Below, piece after piece: positions 1 through 11,608 of a DNA stretch of 64,000 nt. A program made the translations under genes and the position numbers. Position 1 is the first letter of the stretch, and the number at the start of each line of letters is the position of its first letter. The DNA is taken from contig NC_091976.1 in the NCBI RefSeq assembly GCF_036711975.1, forward strand, positions 21,018,001 to 21,082,000. The letters run 5' to 3'. Source of the stretch: Onthophagus taurus. Lineage: Eukaryota; Arthropoda; Insecta; Coleoptera; Scarabaeidae. The notes beneath the pieces are model-generated. The model had not been told where the DNA came from. It ran no database searches and worked only from the letters and a program-made list of their open reading frames with translations.

Positions 1-3000
1 CGGACTCTGAACATAAATTTTCTATCTCAAGTCAAAAAGTTTAAGTTCAAGGCAGTTATCTTTTCAATTATTTACGCTACCCAGAAGAAAACTTTTTACT
101 AATTTATGAAACTTTTGAAATAACACCGAGAAAAATAATTTTCTCGACTCAAATTATTTTGAACATTTCCATGAATGTTTCAATGACATAGTTTACACGA
201 CGGGCTATGATGTCATCTCTTCGCGCCGGTTTAAAACGGATACAATTCGCATTACAACAATTTACAATGTATATTTCCCCCTTCTGTTTTTAAAAAAAAG
301 TACGTCACCTAACTTAATTTTAGAAATAGAAAGATTTTTTTTTCAATGGAGCGTAAGATCTTATTTTGGCTTAATCAATCGGGCATTAAATCGATTTGAA
401 TTTGTATTGAATTGGAGAATGAGGAGATTGTTAATTTATATTCAAGGTTGACTGGTAAATGTAAATTATTTTTTCAATTTACTATTGAGTATTAGAACTG
501 AAATGAAGATTTCAATCTGGAATTGTTGATACTTTTGTGTTCGATAAAAGAAAATAAATAAATTTAAAGGAGCCAAAAATAGCAAAGGAGATTCTATTTG
601 AGTTTAAATTGCACCCAAACAACTAATAAACTTAGGAATTTGGATTATTCAAAATTATTTAAAAATATTGATTCTTAAATTCTTACTTTTCTTAATTCCT
701 CTCCTTCAATAAAACTATTGGCACATGAATTTATTATTAATTTTTTTTAATTCACTTGACAATACTTAATTAAGTTCACGTCTTCCTCTATTTTAATTAT
801 AACCCAACAATGAAAGTTCTATCTTTGATTTTAACCACCATAAATTATTTTTTTTGACCTTCTTTTTAGATATTATTGTTTATCAATTTATCTTTATTTT
901 TTGTTATTACCGTTTTACGCTTAACGTTTTTTTTGTAAATTTGAAAGACCCCGACACGTTCGCTTCGGCGGACCGACATCAACTGGTAACAAGTTGGTCG
1001 TTTCGTTGTAGCAGCAACAGCCATGAGGACGATTCTCCTCCGAGCTGAGCTGGGGCTTCGTGCATTTTAGATTCAGGTACGAACGACCTGAACAACAAAC
1101 GGGGCCGTTTTACTGTGTGCTCGGTTTTAAGACCAGGTGTTCACATTTTGCAATAAAAAAATGATCCTTCAGTAGCACCCAATAGGAAAGAAATACTTGT
1201 TTTTGATTCAAAAAGCTTTTATAAATAAATTAAATTGCTCCAATAACTTTTTATTGCAAATAATCTAAAAATAAATATGATCCCAGCGCAATTAGCATTT
1301 TTACGATTCCATTCATTACATTCTTTGTATTAATTTAGGACCTTCACCTTCATTTTTACCTTGACTGGTGAAATAAAAAGAGACTTGGTGCTTTCGATTT
1401 CTTACTGCTTCGGTGAGCACACTCATACCAAAGAAGATGAAGTAGTTTCAAGTCACGGAAGAAGAAGCTACGGGTCGACAAAAGCGAACACTTCAGCTGT
1501 AAAACCCTATTAAGTTACAAACTCGGTTTCTAAGAAGAAATTCTTCGACAGTAAAAAAAAAAATAAATTCAAAAATGCTGGAAGAATTTATAAAAAAAGC
1601 TGAAACGAATAACGTTAAGTTAAGCAGAATTTGTGATGTCATATTTATTTTTATTGGATTTGCCGCTTTTTGATTGGATTAAAAACAAAGAGGATTTTCT
1701 TTATTTCTAATTGTAGCAGCACGCTACGTCTGAGGGCTTAATAAAAATCAATCTTTCGTTTGGATTTAGTGGAATTCAATAAAAGGGCCGTCTTATTTAC
1801 CCGTTTCTGTTTGAGTAACTGAAATTACTTTTGATTTTTTTTTGTCTTTGTGGTGAAGGCACAGAAAGCAATAAAGACATGTCCCAACATTGGTTGTGTA
1901 ACCTGAAGGGGTGAATAAATTTGGGGGTTTAAAGCTGTATCGAGGGAAAGATAATTTTTTTTTAACTAAAAACTAAAAGTATTGAAAAAAAATTGAAATT
2001 GGTTTAACACGCCTTAAAATAATTATTTATAATGGATGCAAATCTTTGGATAATGAGATAAAAATATCTCTTCTATAACTGTAATATAAATATCCTTTTT
2101 TACATAACTTATAACATTGCGTTCATTGCCACTCAACAGCCTCTTAACACTGAAAAGAATTCTTAAATATCTTTGAGCTATATTTCTTCCTTGTTGGGAA
2201 AAATATTCTAACATTTTGGTAGACAAGAATAACTCAGGGTAGGTGGGTTAGGCTCGAGAATACGTTAATCGTTGTAGACATAATTAGAGGACCCAGGAGT
2301 ACCCAATACTTCACTTGCTATCTAACAGAACCTCTATGACCCATAAAAAAGCATCAAATTTTACGTAGATATTGTTTCTGTGGAGTTGATGGCTAACAAT
2401 TTAATTTTGAACACCATAATTCAATCTTACAAGGAATGTCTTGGCCTTGGGAAAAACTCTTCAACACTCATCATAGTTATTCGAGCGCTGAGTAGATAGT
2501 TGCGTTACATTTTGAGTAGAAAGTACGCATCATCTTGTGCTCCCTTATCGTCGACAATGCGTGAACTCCTACATAATTGCATGACGTTCTTCGAGGTATG
2601 GATTCTGCACATTAAGCCTGTGTTCTGCCTATTGTTAAACTTAGTAAATATGATCCCACAGAGAAAGGAAATGCCAAAAGACTCCTACGATGGCAGGGAA
2701 ATGCCAAAGCTTAACCAAGTTATCGATACGTAAGGAGAGTGAAATCAGTGCCGTTAAAATAATTCCAAAAACTCTACGTGTTCAGCCTTTACCTCATTCT
2801 GCGGATTGCATTGCAAAAAATGTTGAGTGAAGGATAAATCACTACATGCCCTGAATAGACTTATAATTAGTAGATCTACGTACTGAAAATACTGCACGTA
2901 ACCAAATTTTCCACGTCCACTGGACATTAATACTTATTCCATATGGACGTTAAAGGGACGGCCTTGGAGGGCGTCTGTGAGGCTAAGCTAAAACATCGAT

Positions 3001-3960
3001 GTATTTGTTGCAAAATTTACTGAGGACTGGAGGTGATTTTAGGACTATGATTAACTCACCATAACATTTTCTATGACATGGTGAAGAACAATGCAAACTC
3101 CTGATAATCCGGATTTGCCTAGAATCAAGCCCACTTGGCAAATCCAATTTAGTTATGATTTCCGCCTATTAACGTATGTTTCTTTTTGAGTTATACGTAG
3201 CGCTGACCACTTCCTGTACTGCCAGGAGAGGAGTAAGAAGGAGTAAGGTCATCTCAATGAGATCAGAAACCTCGCATAAAGCATAAGATGGCATTATCTT
3301 AATACTTATTCACTACGCATAGGGAGTACGAAAGCACCTTTTCATCTTGAAGGGTTCACTGCAAAAGGTATCAGAAAGAATGGAATGAAAAATTTTGTTT
3401 ATATATTTTTTTATAACATTTGCGTTGTATCAAATCAAAGTTGTATTCTCTGCATGTAAAGAGTATAAATTCAAGTCAAAGACATTTACAGTAAAAAAGA
3501 GATTGAAATCGTGAAGGACAGTCTTGTTGAGTGGTGAAACTATGGAGAAATGTTGTCTTTAATATATCTAATTCAAAAAGAAAACAGCCGATGATCTGCC
3601 AGGTTGGAAACTAAATTGGTGGATTCTTTAGAAAACCTAAACTGCTCAAAATTCGAAAAGTTTTCCTACTACGCCGAGGCCAATAGTTCATTGGGTTTAT
3701 TAGAGCCTTAACCTTAAGAGGCGTGTTAGCATGAATGTCAAAATCCAGATTATTTATTCAGAAGTCTAACTAATTTCATAGACACGAAGAGTACTTATTC
3801 TCCAATATAAGAAAGGTACCACTTATCTATTAAACTATGATTTCATTGTGTAGTATGATTGAAATATTCTCTTCTTCTTAAAGTGCCGTTTTAATAGAAA
3901 GTTGGCAGATCGTTCTCTGTTCCTCACCTTGTTCTCTTCTACTCTCAACATTGCCTTCCA
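1..3960. other. Intergenic, no gene seen
   Basis: I find no coding signal here beyond short chance ORFs. A GC-richer island at about 945-1110 stands out from AT-rich surroundings and could be a 5' UTR exon or promoter of a gene outside the window; a GT donor-like site follows at about 1075, but nothing proves it. From about 2240 the base composition is more even and sequence-like debris of old repeats is likely, though I recognise no family. Confidence 0.5.
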
Positions 3961-3967
3961 TTATAAG

Positions 3968-4490
3968 TCTTAGGCGGTCTGCACACGTAGCTGCTGAAAA
4001 CGAACTAAATTGGTTGGACTAAACAGTTACTGACTTATTACGTTCCACACACGAAACAACCCATCAGCGATCAAAACCTGTAGTTTGTTTAGTTTAGTCA
4101 TGGATGCAAAACAGTTAACAAGTGTCATTTGTCAACTTCAGAAGGCATTTCCAGTAACTATGAACCATCATGACATATTATATTAAAAGGAGAAGAATGA
4201 ACAGAAGATGGTTGTGGGTCCTCCCATACCTTGAGAGGAATTTTTGCCACCATTTTTGTTTGTTGCTGCAAAGGAATTCGAATTTTCAGATAAAAACTTT
4301 GTAGCATTCTATAGAATATCCAACGAAAGTTATTTGGAACTGGCGTGATTAATCTTCCTGTGATCCAGAGATAGAATATTAATATAAGAGAGTCTGTGAA
4401 AGTTGCGGAACGGCTATCTCAACCCATACCTTCTCTGTTTCATGTTTATTTGAGTAGCCTGGAAGCTGAAAATTATATAAAATCGCACCT
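3968..4490 (+). mobile_element. PIF/Harbinger-like transposase relic
   Basis: The plus strand near 4190-4310 reads like the N-terminus of a HARBI1-type nuclease: an Arg-rich start (RRRMNRRW), a WVLPY stretch, then FYRISNESYLEL, which resembles the family's 'F..yfRMs...f..Ll' block. A second fragment near 4395 (SVKVAERL) resembles the 'isp.eRLavtLryLa' block. Stops and frame changes interrupt everything, so this is dead. The start near 3968 (GGCGGTCTGCACACG) looks like a terminal sequence, but I found no matching second terminus. It could also be another element that picked up a transposase piece. Confidence 0.4.
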
Positions 4491-4726
4491 TTCTCTACTT
4501 CTGCCACGAGCAAAAGACTTCTCAAGACTTGGAACTGGAAAGTCAAAGCGACCCTACCATGCGAGTCGACTTGTGACCGGTTACAAACTGATTTCAGTGA
4601 ATCACAGACAAGTCCATAACCAGTAGCGCCATGATTACATCCCATTTGATTACATAGGAAGTGACTCAAAGCAAATTGGTTAGTAATTCGCGTCATTGTT
4701 AGTTCTTTTTCAGTTCCGTGTGCAAA

Positions 4727-4870
4727 TGGCCTTAGGAATTCATATTTTCTGCCTCTGTAAATATGATCCAGGTACTTTGTCTTTCGTCCCGTGATAATCG
4801 TAAGAATTTCGCTATCTACATTTATTCTTTTTAGTACTTTTTCATTGGTAATTACCCACATTTCAATGGC
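4727..4870 (-). mobile_element. Non-LTR reverse transcriptase C-terminal relic
   Basis: Read on the minus strand, this segment gives ITNEKVLKRIN, then RKTKYLDHIYRGRKYEFLR. It matches the conserved end of insect LINE polymerases ('tNeeVLrR...rell..Ik.RK..YlGHi.R...YellqlI'). Upstream polymerase blocks are missing, and the downstream part of the same open frame (about 4379-4720) is not recognisable as LINE, so the ORF there is a chance fusion of two relics. The piece sits just after the Harbinger-like relic. Confidence 0.55.
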
Positions 4871-7240
4871 TTTCAGACATCGAGCGAACTCCTAGCATGC
4901 AAGATTCAGTCCTATACAAAAGGATTATATGAAACATATACGCGTTAAAATATTCTCGGCAGGAGAATTAAGAAACTCTTCAGAAATAAAGTGTGTGGAG
5001 TTATCCATAGCATCAATAAGTTCGTGCGTTTCAGGAAACTTTTGGTGTTTAGATGATAGTGTAGAAACATTAGTAATAACAGCATTATAGGTATTATCAT
5101 ATAACTTCTAAAAGCACACAGCAAACGCATGGAACTCAATGACAGTTAACTGGGCGTGGCTAATAGTGAGACGTAGAGTGCTGGCAACCAACCCGTGGTG
5201 GGCTACAAAACAACAATGGATGTCGCAGTCCTGTTAGATTCTACTGTCTTTGGGAAATCCAAAATTCATTTGGACAGATTTGTTTTAGTCTCACTAATTG
5301 CAGCATTCGGTTACTTTTGGACATCGTGATATTAGATTAAACTTTTGACATATGACATAACACTGATATGAACCTAAAAGGTGTCATATAATAAAATTGA
5401 ATCATAACAACATACAATATGTTACAACTACCTAATACCAACAAAAATAGAAGAGAAGATTCCGTGGATGCATTGTGGCTTTCTTGACCACAGAATATAT
5501 GTACATTTTTCTGAAAGTTGGGATGTAAATTTTGCTCATTACTGATTCTCATTAAATTTTAGATAAATTTTGAAATCTATAACCTATTAAAAATGAAAAT
5601 ATATTAATTTTCAGTTTCAAATCGTAATTTGAACCAAACTAAAACTTTTTTAACCACATTCTCGTTACTATATCATATGAAACATGTTAAAAAAACATCG
5701 TGAAACGATAAACCAGTGTTCCTTGACCCGTTTACATATAAATAAACGTTGCGTTACTATTTTCCAGATGTTGATGCAAAAAGTGTTGAAGATTTTGAAT
5801 TATCAAATTTCGTTTTATCTCATTAAGATTATTAAGAAAAAGAATTAAAACGTGCGCTGTTTCGTTGGTTTATTTGAAAAAATAATCACGTTTTGTTTTA
5901 CAATTTATATCTTGCTTACGCTTTCTTAGAATTTTTTGTTTTAACTTAGTCTTAAAATAACGATGATTGTCATTTTAAAAATTAAGAATAAGAAGTGGGT
6001 AAGAAACAATAAGATGAAATAAGGCTAAATTAAGAAGAAGGAAGGGGAAATCACAGTTTTACTTGATGAGGCTCCTTAATTGGCCTTTCAGACACGCGGG
6101 TCAACAGACTTCCTTATTACATTTTCTTACTCGCTTGTTAAACCACCAAGACGTCTACAAATTACCTTCACGAATCCCTTTACTCCATTTAAATTTACCC
6201 AATCTTTTTTAAATCCTCAAAAAAAATCTATTTAAATGTTAATCTTCTCAATTTTTTTGTGTATTTAGTTTCTTTGTTAAACATGGTCGCATAATGTGCT
6301 GAAAATAGGTCGGTCAAGCTGAAATAAACTTGGCAAACGACGTTGGTTATCACATCACGCAACGTACGTTTAGTTTTAGAGGGAGTTACTTTTTTTTTAC
6401 CGCGTTATTTTACGACTTATTCATTGACGATCAACGATCTTTATGATAACACATTGAATTTATTGGAGTACATTATTGAAGATTTATAATAAAAAAAAAA
6501 TTCTAAAAACATGCTAAAATTGTTTTTTAAGTTAAGGTTATTTCATAATTGTGTGTAACAATAAAAACACTCGAATTAATCGATGGTTATCTTTAAAAAT
6601 GAACCTCCTACATCCTGTGTACGTGTAAATTTGCATATTTCGCCCCTATTGTTCCGGTTATAAATTTTTTACCTTTCACGATTTAAACACGGCCATGAAA
6701 CCGTGACTCTTTAGTTCTTCGGCGAGTTACATTTTAAAGATGACGTCATTTATCTTTTTCAGTAGGAGTTTTGATGACGCAAACTTTGTGGTCTTAAAAG
6801 GTCGCCTACACAGTTTACATACGAAGAAATTGCAACATTATTGTGATTAGTTTCGTATTCGTTAATAAATTGTATGAACGATTATCAATATCTTAAAACA
6901 ATTCACTCACTTCTCTATTTTATATCAAAACGACTCAATAAATCATTTTAAACGGGGTCTTAAAGGGTGCCAAAACTTGACAAGAATCAGTTTTATTTTA
7001 GCACCAACAAACCTGAGATCATGGTTATTTACAAAAAGATATTATAATCTTGTTTGTGCAACGAACTTAAGAAAGACATTATTTATTGGCGTTTAATATC
7101 TATTTTAAACGTGATGAGATATTGACGGATTATTTTGATTTTCTTGTCGATTAATGAAATTAATTCATGTTGTTTTAACATCAGAATATCGATTATTTAA
7201 AGTTTATTGGATAATAAATATTTTTCTCATTTCAATCAAA
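4871..7240. other. Intergenic, no gene seen
   Basis: This AT-rich stretch has no ORF that resembles a protein and no RNA gene that I can recognise. Poly-A/T tracts are common. It separates the relic cluster at 4-5 kb from the 181-bp tandem array. Confidence 0.5.
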
Positions 7241-7962
7241 CATGCAGAGTTGGATTTAAAAAATCGTAACAATGATGTTTATGGAAAATAAGAAATTATT
7301 TATGGTGCACTAAATCTGCATCAAATTAGCTTTAAAATGTTCTTTATTTTGTGTTGATATCTCCATTCGTTCTTGAGATACGATTTTTTAAAATTTATCT
7401 TTCATATTTATTACAATGAAACATGCAGAGTTGGATTTAAAAAATCATAACAACGATGTTTATGGAGAATAAGAAATTATTTATGGTGTATTAAACCTTA
7501 ATCAAATTTGCTTTAAAATCTTCTTTATTTCATGGTGATATCTCCATTCGTTCTTAAGATACGATTTTTTTAAATTTATTTTTCATATCTATTAGAATGA
7601 AACATGCAGAGTTGCATTTAAAAAATCATAACAACGATGTTTATGGAAAATAAGAAATTATTTATGGTGTATTAAATCTTAATCAAATTTGCTTTAAAAT
7701 CTTCTTTATTTCATGGTGATATCTCCATTCGTTCTTGAGATACAATTTTTTTAAATTTATCTTTCATATTTATTACAATGAAACGTGCAGAGTTGGATTT
7801 AAAAAATCATAACAACGATGTTTATTGAAAATAAAAAATTATTTATTGGGCATTCATTCTTAATTAAATTTGCTTTAAAATGTTCTTTATTTCATGGTGA
7901 TACTTCCTTTCGTTCTTGAGATACGATTTTTAAAAATTTATATTTCATATTTATAATATTCA
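7241..7962. repeat. 181-bp tandem repeat, four copies
   Basis: Four units begin at 7241, 7422, 7603 and 7784, each with the start CATGCAGAGTTG or a close variant (CGTGCAGAGTTG in the last). The first three spacings are exactly 181 bp. Units differ by scattered point changes, and the last decays after about 7955. A related partial unit occurs at 10578-10700. The period is close to nucleosome repeat length, as in many beetle satellites. The array abuts the methyltransferase pseudogene and was carried along when that block was duplicated. Confidence 0.92.
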
Positions 7963-8104
7963 AATTCTGGCTCTGTAAGTTGTAAAGTTCGGCCAAGATA
8001 GAGTTGCCAAGCTGTAAATTGATTATTTAAAGTTTATTGGATAATAAATATTTATCTCATTTCTATTTATTTATTTTCAATCAACCATGACAACTAAATT
8101 AAAA

Positions 8105-9004
8105 TCACTTTTCAGCGTAAAGTAACATTATAGGTATTTTTAAATGTATTTCAGAAGAAGAATCACTTTTGAATTCCTTAATAATTCCCTCTGCAACCTC
8201 ACTTATGTAATCATCTGTTAAATTTGTTGGTAAATGATCATAACATGCCTCAAAATGTTTAACGAAAGCCTTTAAAAGTTCTTCATTAGGATATTTTACG
8301 TTTATCTCATCGTAATTTATAGCAATATTTTTATAACCAACTTCTCTTAAGATAGATTTTAACAATTTTTCAATGTTAATATTGTGATAATATATATGTG
8401 AAAAAAGGCCTATCCCAAACCGTTGTTTGGTATTTCCTAAATTTTTCGCGTTGATTTACCATTAAGAATATTTCCACAAACGCATTTTTAGTCATTACTG
8501 TGAAAAATATTTGTTCAGTTGGCTTCAGCATTTTATAAAAGTTTCTAGCCCAACTTAAAATAAGCAGTTATTACTTCCAATATGTTTTGAGTATTCAACA
8601 AAACGTACTTAATAAGTTGTTTGAACCCTATGTAAACAGTACATAGAATAGATTAAATCGAAGTTTTCAGTAAATTTTTCGGGAAAATTCTCCAACGATA
8701 AATCCATCAACTCAAACTCACATTTTTTTTGATCATTATATTTTTCTTTTGCTTTTAAAATCATTTTTTCTGAAAAATCAACTCCAAGGATTTTATAATT
8801 CTCCACATTTTTCATCACAAATTCTTGAAAAATGTTAACCATTGATGTCCCTTCACCACAACCAGCATCCAAAATGTTCATACTTTCAACACGATTCTTT
8901 GATTTATTTGGCCAATTTATGAGACGTCCATGATCAGATAAAATCTTTTTTGTAGTTACAACAACTGGTGAATGAAGTTTCTCGTAAAAATTTGCGTTGA
9001 ACAT
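8105..9004 (-). pseudogene. JHAMT-like methyltransferase pseudogene
   Basis: The N-terminal piece (ATG at 9004) encodes a class I SAM-dependent methyltransferase with motif I ILDAGCGEGTS, the acidic strand ILGVDFSEKM, and the YCLHRVQ signature of juvenile hormone acid methyltransferase-like proteins (usually 'F/YCLHWVQ'). After that motif the frame meets a stop at about 8610. A middle part (NFYKMLKPTEQIFF, with MTKNAFVEIFL) is open in another frame at about 8390-8560, and the C-terminal part (ILREVGYKNI to the end, 8105-8390) lies in a third. I could not place introns that repair both breaks, so I call it broken; assembly error or an unseen intron is possible. Family members methylate JH acids or other carboxyl substrates in the cytosol. 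A truncated second copy lies at 10850-10980. Confidence 0.7.
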
Positions 9005-9616
9005 TTTTTATGTATTTCTTCCCGATTTTTAATTCGAAAAATGACCCATTTTATGTATGTTATCTCTATATATTGACATAATGAATTTATTTTTATCATA
9101 ATCTTTAAATACTACACTCCAAGATTATTTTTATGATTGGAATAAATCTTTTAAAATATTACGATGCAATTCAAACTGTAACAATAACATTCAAACTTGA
9201 AATGTTTCCATTAAAATAAAATTAAAGATATTTAATGAGAAATCATGCCATTGCGGAATATCCAGTTACAGAATCTTCTTCGCAAAAGTACATTTATTCT
9301 AAGTTCTAACAGATATAATAATAGATTTTATGAAAAGAATTGGAAGACTATTAGATCTGAATGTGTTTGTCTATACCTATGCCACAAATCTTCTTCTTCT
9401 CTGGCCCTACAACCCTGGCCTGCCTCACAATATCCTTCCAGTCTTTCCTGTCTCTCTACAACATGGCTCCTCCCTTCTCATCACATGACAAACCCATCTC
9501 AAGCGATTGATTTTGATAAACATAACCACGTGCATGTCGTTGTATGCCTGATATAATTTGAAGTTATATCGTCTTCTAGTCCGTTTTCGCTTACTCCGCC
9601 AAAGATGGTGCGTAGC
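9005..9616. repeat. Flank of duplicated block
   Basis: Most of this stretch recurs at 10977-11261, including the sequence starting GCCATTGCGGAATATCC (9248 and 11066) and a pyrimidine-rich segment near 9390. About 177 bp (roughly 9442-9618) is present only in this copy. The apparent 103-residue ORF from 9245 has no recognisable domain, and I do not call it a gene. Confidence 0.6.
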
Positions 9617-10565
9617 ACCCTAAGTACGTCAGATAAGATGAAATACCATCTTGTTGTTTCGAATCTTCCTCTTGAGGTTGTTTCGACTGTACACGATATT
9701 TATCTCTAATCCCCCGGAACTAGATAAAAGTATTCTAATTACTTATCTATCAAGCAGTGAAGAGAAGCGACTCGATCAATTACTTTCTGGTACCGCTATG
9801 GGTGACCAAGAACCTCCCGATCTTTATAGAGGAATGTCAACAATTCTTGGAAGCATTCAGATGGCCAGTCAAGATCTTCTTTTAAAATTATGGAAAAAGC
9901 CACTTCCACCTAGCATAAATATTGCGTTGACTGCATCTGGAAAAGGGGATATTAATGAAATATTAACAATAGCAGATAAGATCTGGGAGTCTTGCCAAAA
10001 TTATTCTACGAATAAAATTTTTGAGGTTCATACACAATCAAACTTCAATTAATCCTCAGAGTTCATGAAAATTTTTGCAAATACTTGTAAAAATTTCTTC
10101 AAGAGATTGGCGGATGAACAATTAAGTATAAAATCTCAAATATTTTCCCTTCAAAATAAAGAATTTAATGGATAATATTCTAATCAGTCTAAACCAAATT
10201 GTCGAAATCGAAACAGAGGTCATTCATCTTCCCAATCAAAATTTTCATCAAAATCAAATATTTGTTAGTATCACAATAATTTCCAAGATAGAGCTTTGAA
10301 ATGTGAATCGTTGTGCTATTTTTATAAAGCATTTAATTCAAAACAAAATGAAGATATTTATTAAAAACTACATAAACCCAAACATAATTTCAACTTCCAA
10401 TTTTTCCTTACCTGTTAAACATACTGTACGACATCACATTGTTACAAGTCAAAATTTGAACAGATGACAGCTTATGGTATTTGCCTACCTTCCTCATCTT
10501 CTGTTGCTTCCTCTCTTGATATGGTTTCTAAAAGAGACACTTTTGATTGGTGTCCATGTGGTGAC
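9617..10565 (+). mobile_element. Ty3/gypsy retrotransposon relic (gag to start of RT)
   Basis: Around 9640-10052 the plus strand encodes a retrotransposon Gag segment: DKMKYHLVVSNLP, VVSTVHDI, SSSEEKRLDQLL, GDQEPPDLYRGM, LLLKLWKKPLPPSI and ADKIWE all match conserved Gag blocks of insect gypsy elements. At about 10265-10330 a decayed 'cwYH..F.drA.kC..lC.f' follows, typical of the Gag-Pol junction. At 10415-10560 come HHIVTSQ, then AYGICLPSSSSVASSLDMV and WCPCGDY, matching the first RT block ('gicrpSsSpwaSPLhmVpKk...RpCGDYR.LN') with a deletion. No LTR, RNase H or integrase is present. It is non-functional; both copies of the duplicated block contain the gag part. Confidence 0.78.
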
Positions 10566-10577
10566 TATGCACTCCAA

Positions 10578-11608
10578 ACCATAACAACGATGATTATGAA
10601 AATAAAAAATTATTTATTGTGCAATTAATGTTATTTCATGGTGATATTTCCATTCGTTCTTGAGATACTATTTTTTAAAATTTATATTTCATATTTACAA
10701 TATACAAATTCTGGCTCTGTAAGCTGTAACGTTCGGCCAAGATAGATTTGTCAAGCTATAAATTGATGATTTAAAGTTTATTGAATAAATATTATTCCTC
10801 ATTTCTATTTATTTATTCTCAATCAACCATGACAACAAAATTAAAAACTATTTTAAAATCACTTTTCAGCATAAAGTAATATTACAGGCATTTTTATATT
10901 TAATTCAGAAGATGAAGAACTGAAATCACTTTTTAATTCCTTAACAAATCCGTCAACAACCTCACTTACATAATCATTACGATGCAATTCAAACTGTAAC
11001 AATAACATTCAAACTTGAAATGTTTCCATTAAAATAAAAATAAAGATATTTAATGAGAAATCATGCCATTGCGGAATATCCAGTTATAGAATCTTCTTCA
11101 CAAAAGCAAATTTATTCTAAGTTCTAACAGATTTAATAATAGATTTTATGAAAAGAATTGGAAGACTATTAGATCTGAATGTGTTTGTCTATACCTATGC
11201 CACAAATCTTCTTCTTCTCTGGCTCTACAGCCCTGGCCTGCCTCACAATATCCTTCCAGCCTAAGTACGTCAGATAAGATGAAATACCATCTTGTTGTTT
11301 CGAATCTTCCTCTTGACGTTGTTTCGACTGTACACGATATTTATCTCTAATACTTCTGAACTAGATAAAAATATAAAAATATTCTAATTACTCATCTATC
11401 AAGCAGTGAAGAGAAGCGACTCGATCAATTGCTTTTTGGTACCGCTATGGGTGACCAAGAACCTTCCGATCTTTATAAAGGGAAAATTCTTGGAAGCATT
11501 TAGATGGTCAGTCAAGATCTTCTTTTAAAATTATGGAAAAATACCACTTCCACATAGTATAAATATTGTATAAATGTTGACTGCATCTGGAAAAGAGGAT
11601 ATTTAGTT
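10578..11608. repeat. Second, internally deleted copy of satellite-methyltransferase-gag block
   Basis: This repeats 7806-9975 in the same order: part of a 181-bp unit, the segment starting CAAATTCTGGCTCTGTAAG, the 3' end of the methyltransferase pseudogene (10850-10980), its upstream flank, then the gag fragment (11262-11608). Compared with the first copy it lacks about 944 bp, which removes nearly all of the methyltransferase (junction at about 10977, matching 8214 to 9158), and about 177 bp near 11261. The gag piece carries further indels. The copy ends abruptly at the LINE at about 11609. Confidence 0.85.

Noticed and set aside
4379-4861. 160-residue minus-strand ORF as one gene
   Set aside because: Only its first ~45 residues resemble a LINE C-terminus; the rest overlaps a Harbinger-like relic on the other strand and is a chance fusion.
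9245-9556. 103-residue ORF upstream of the gypsy relic
   Set aside because: It lies in a duplicated, pyrimidine-rich segment, and half of it is absent from the second copy; no domain is recognisable.
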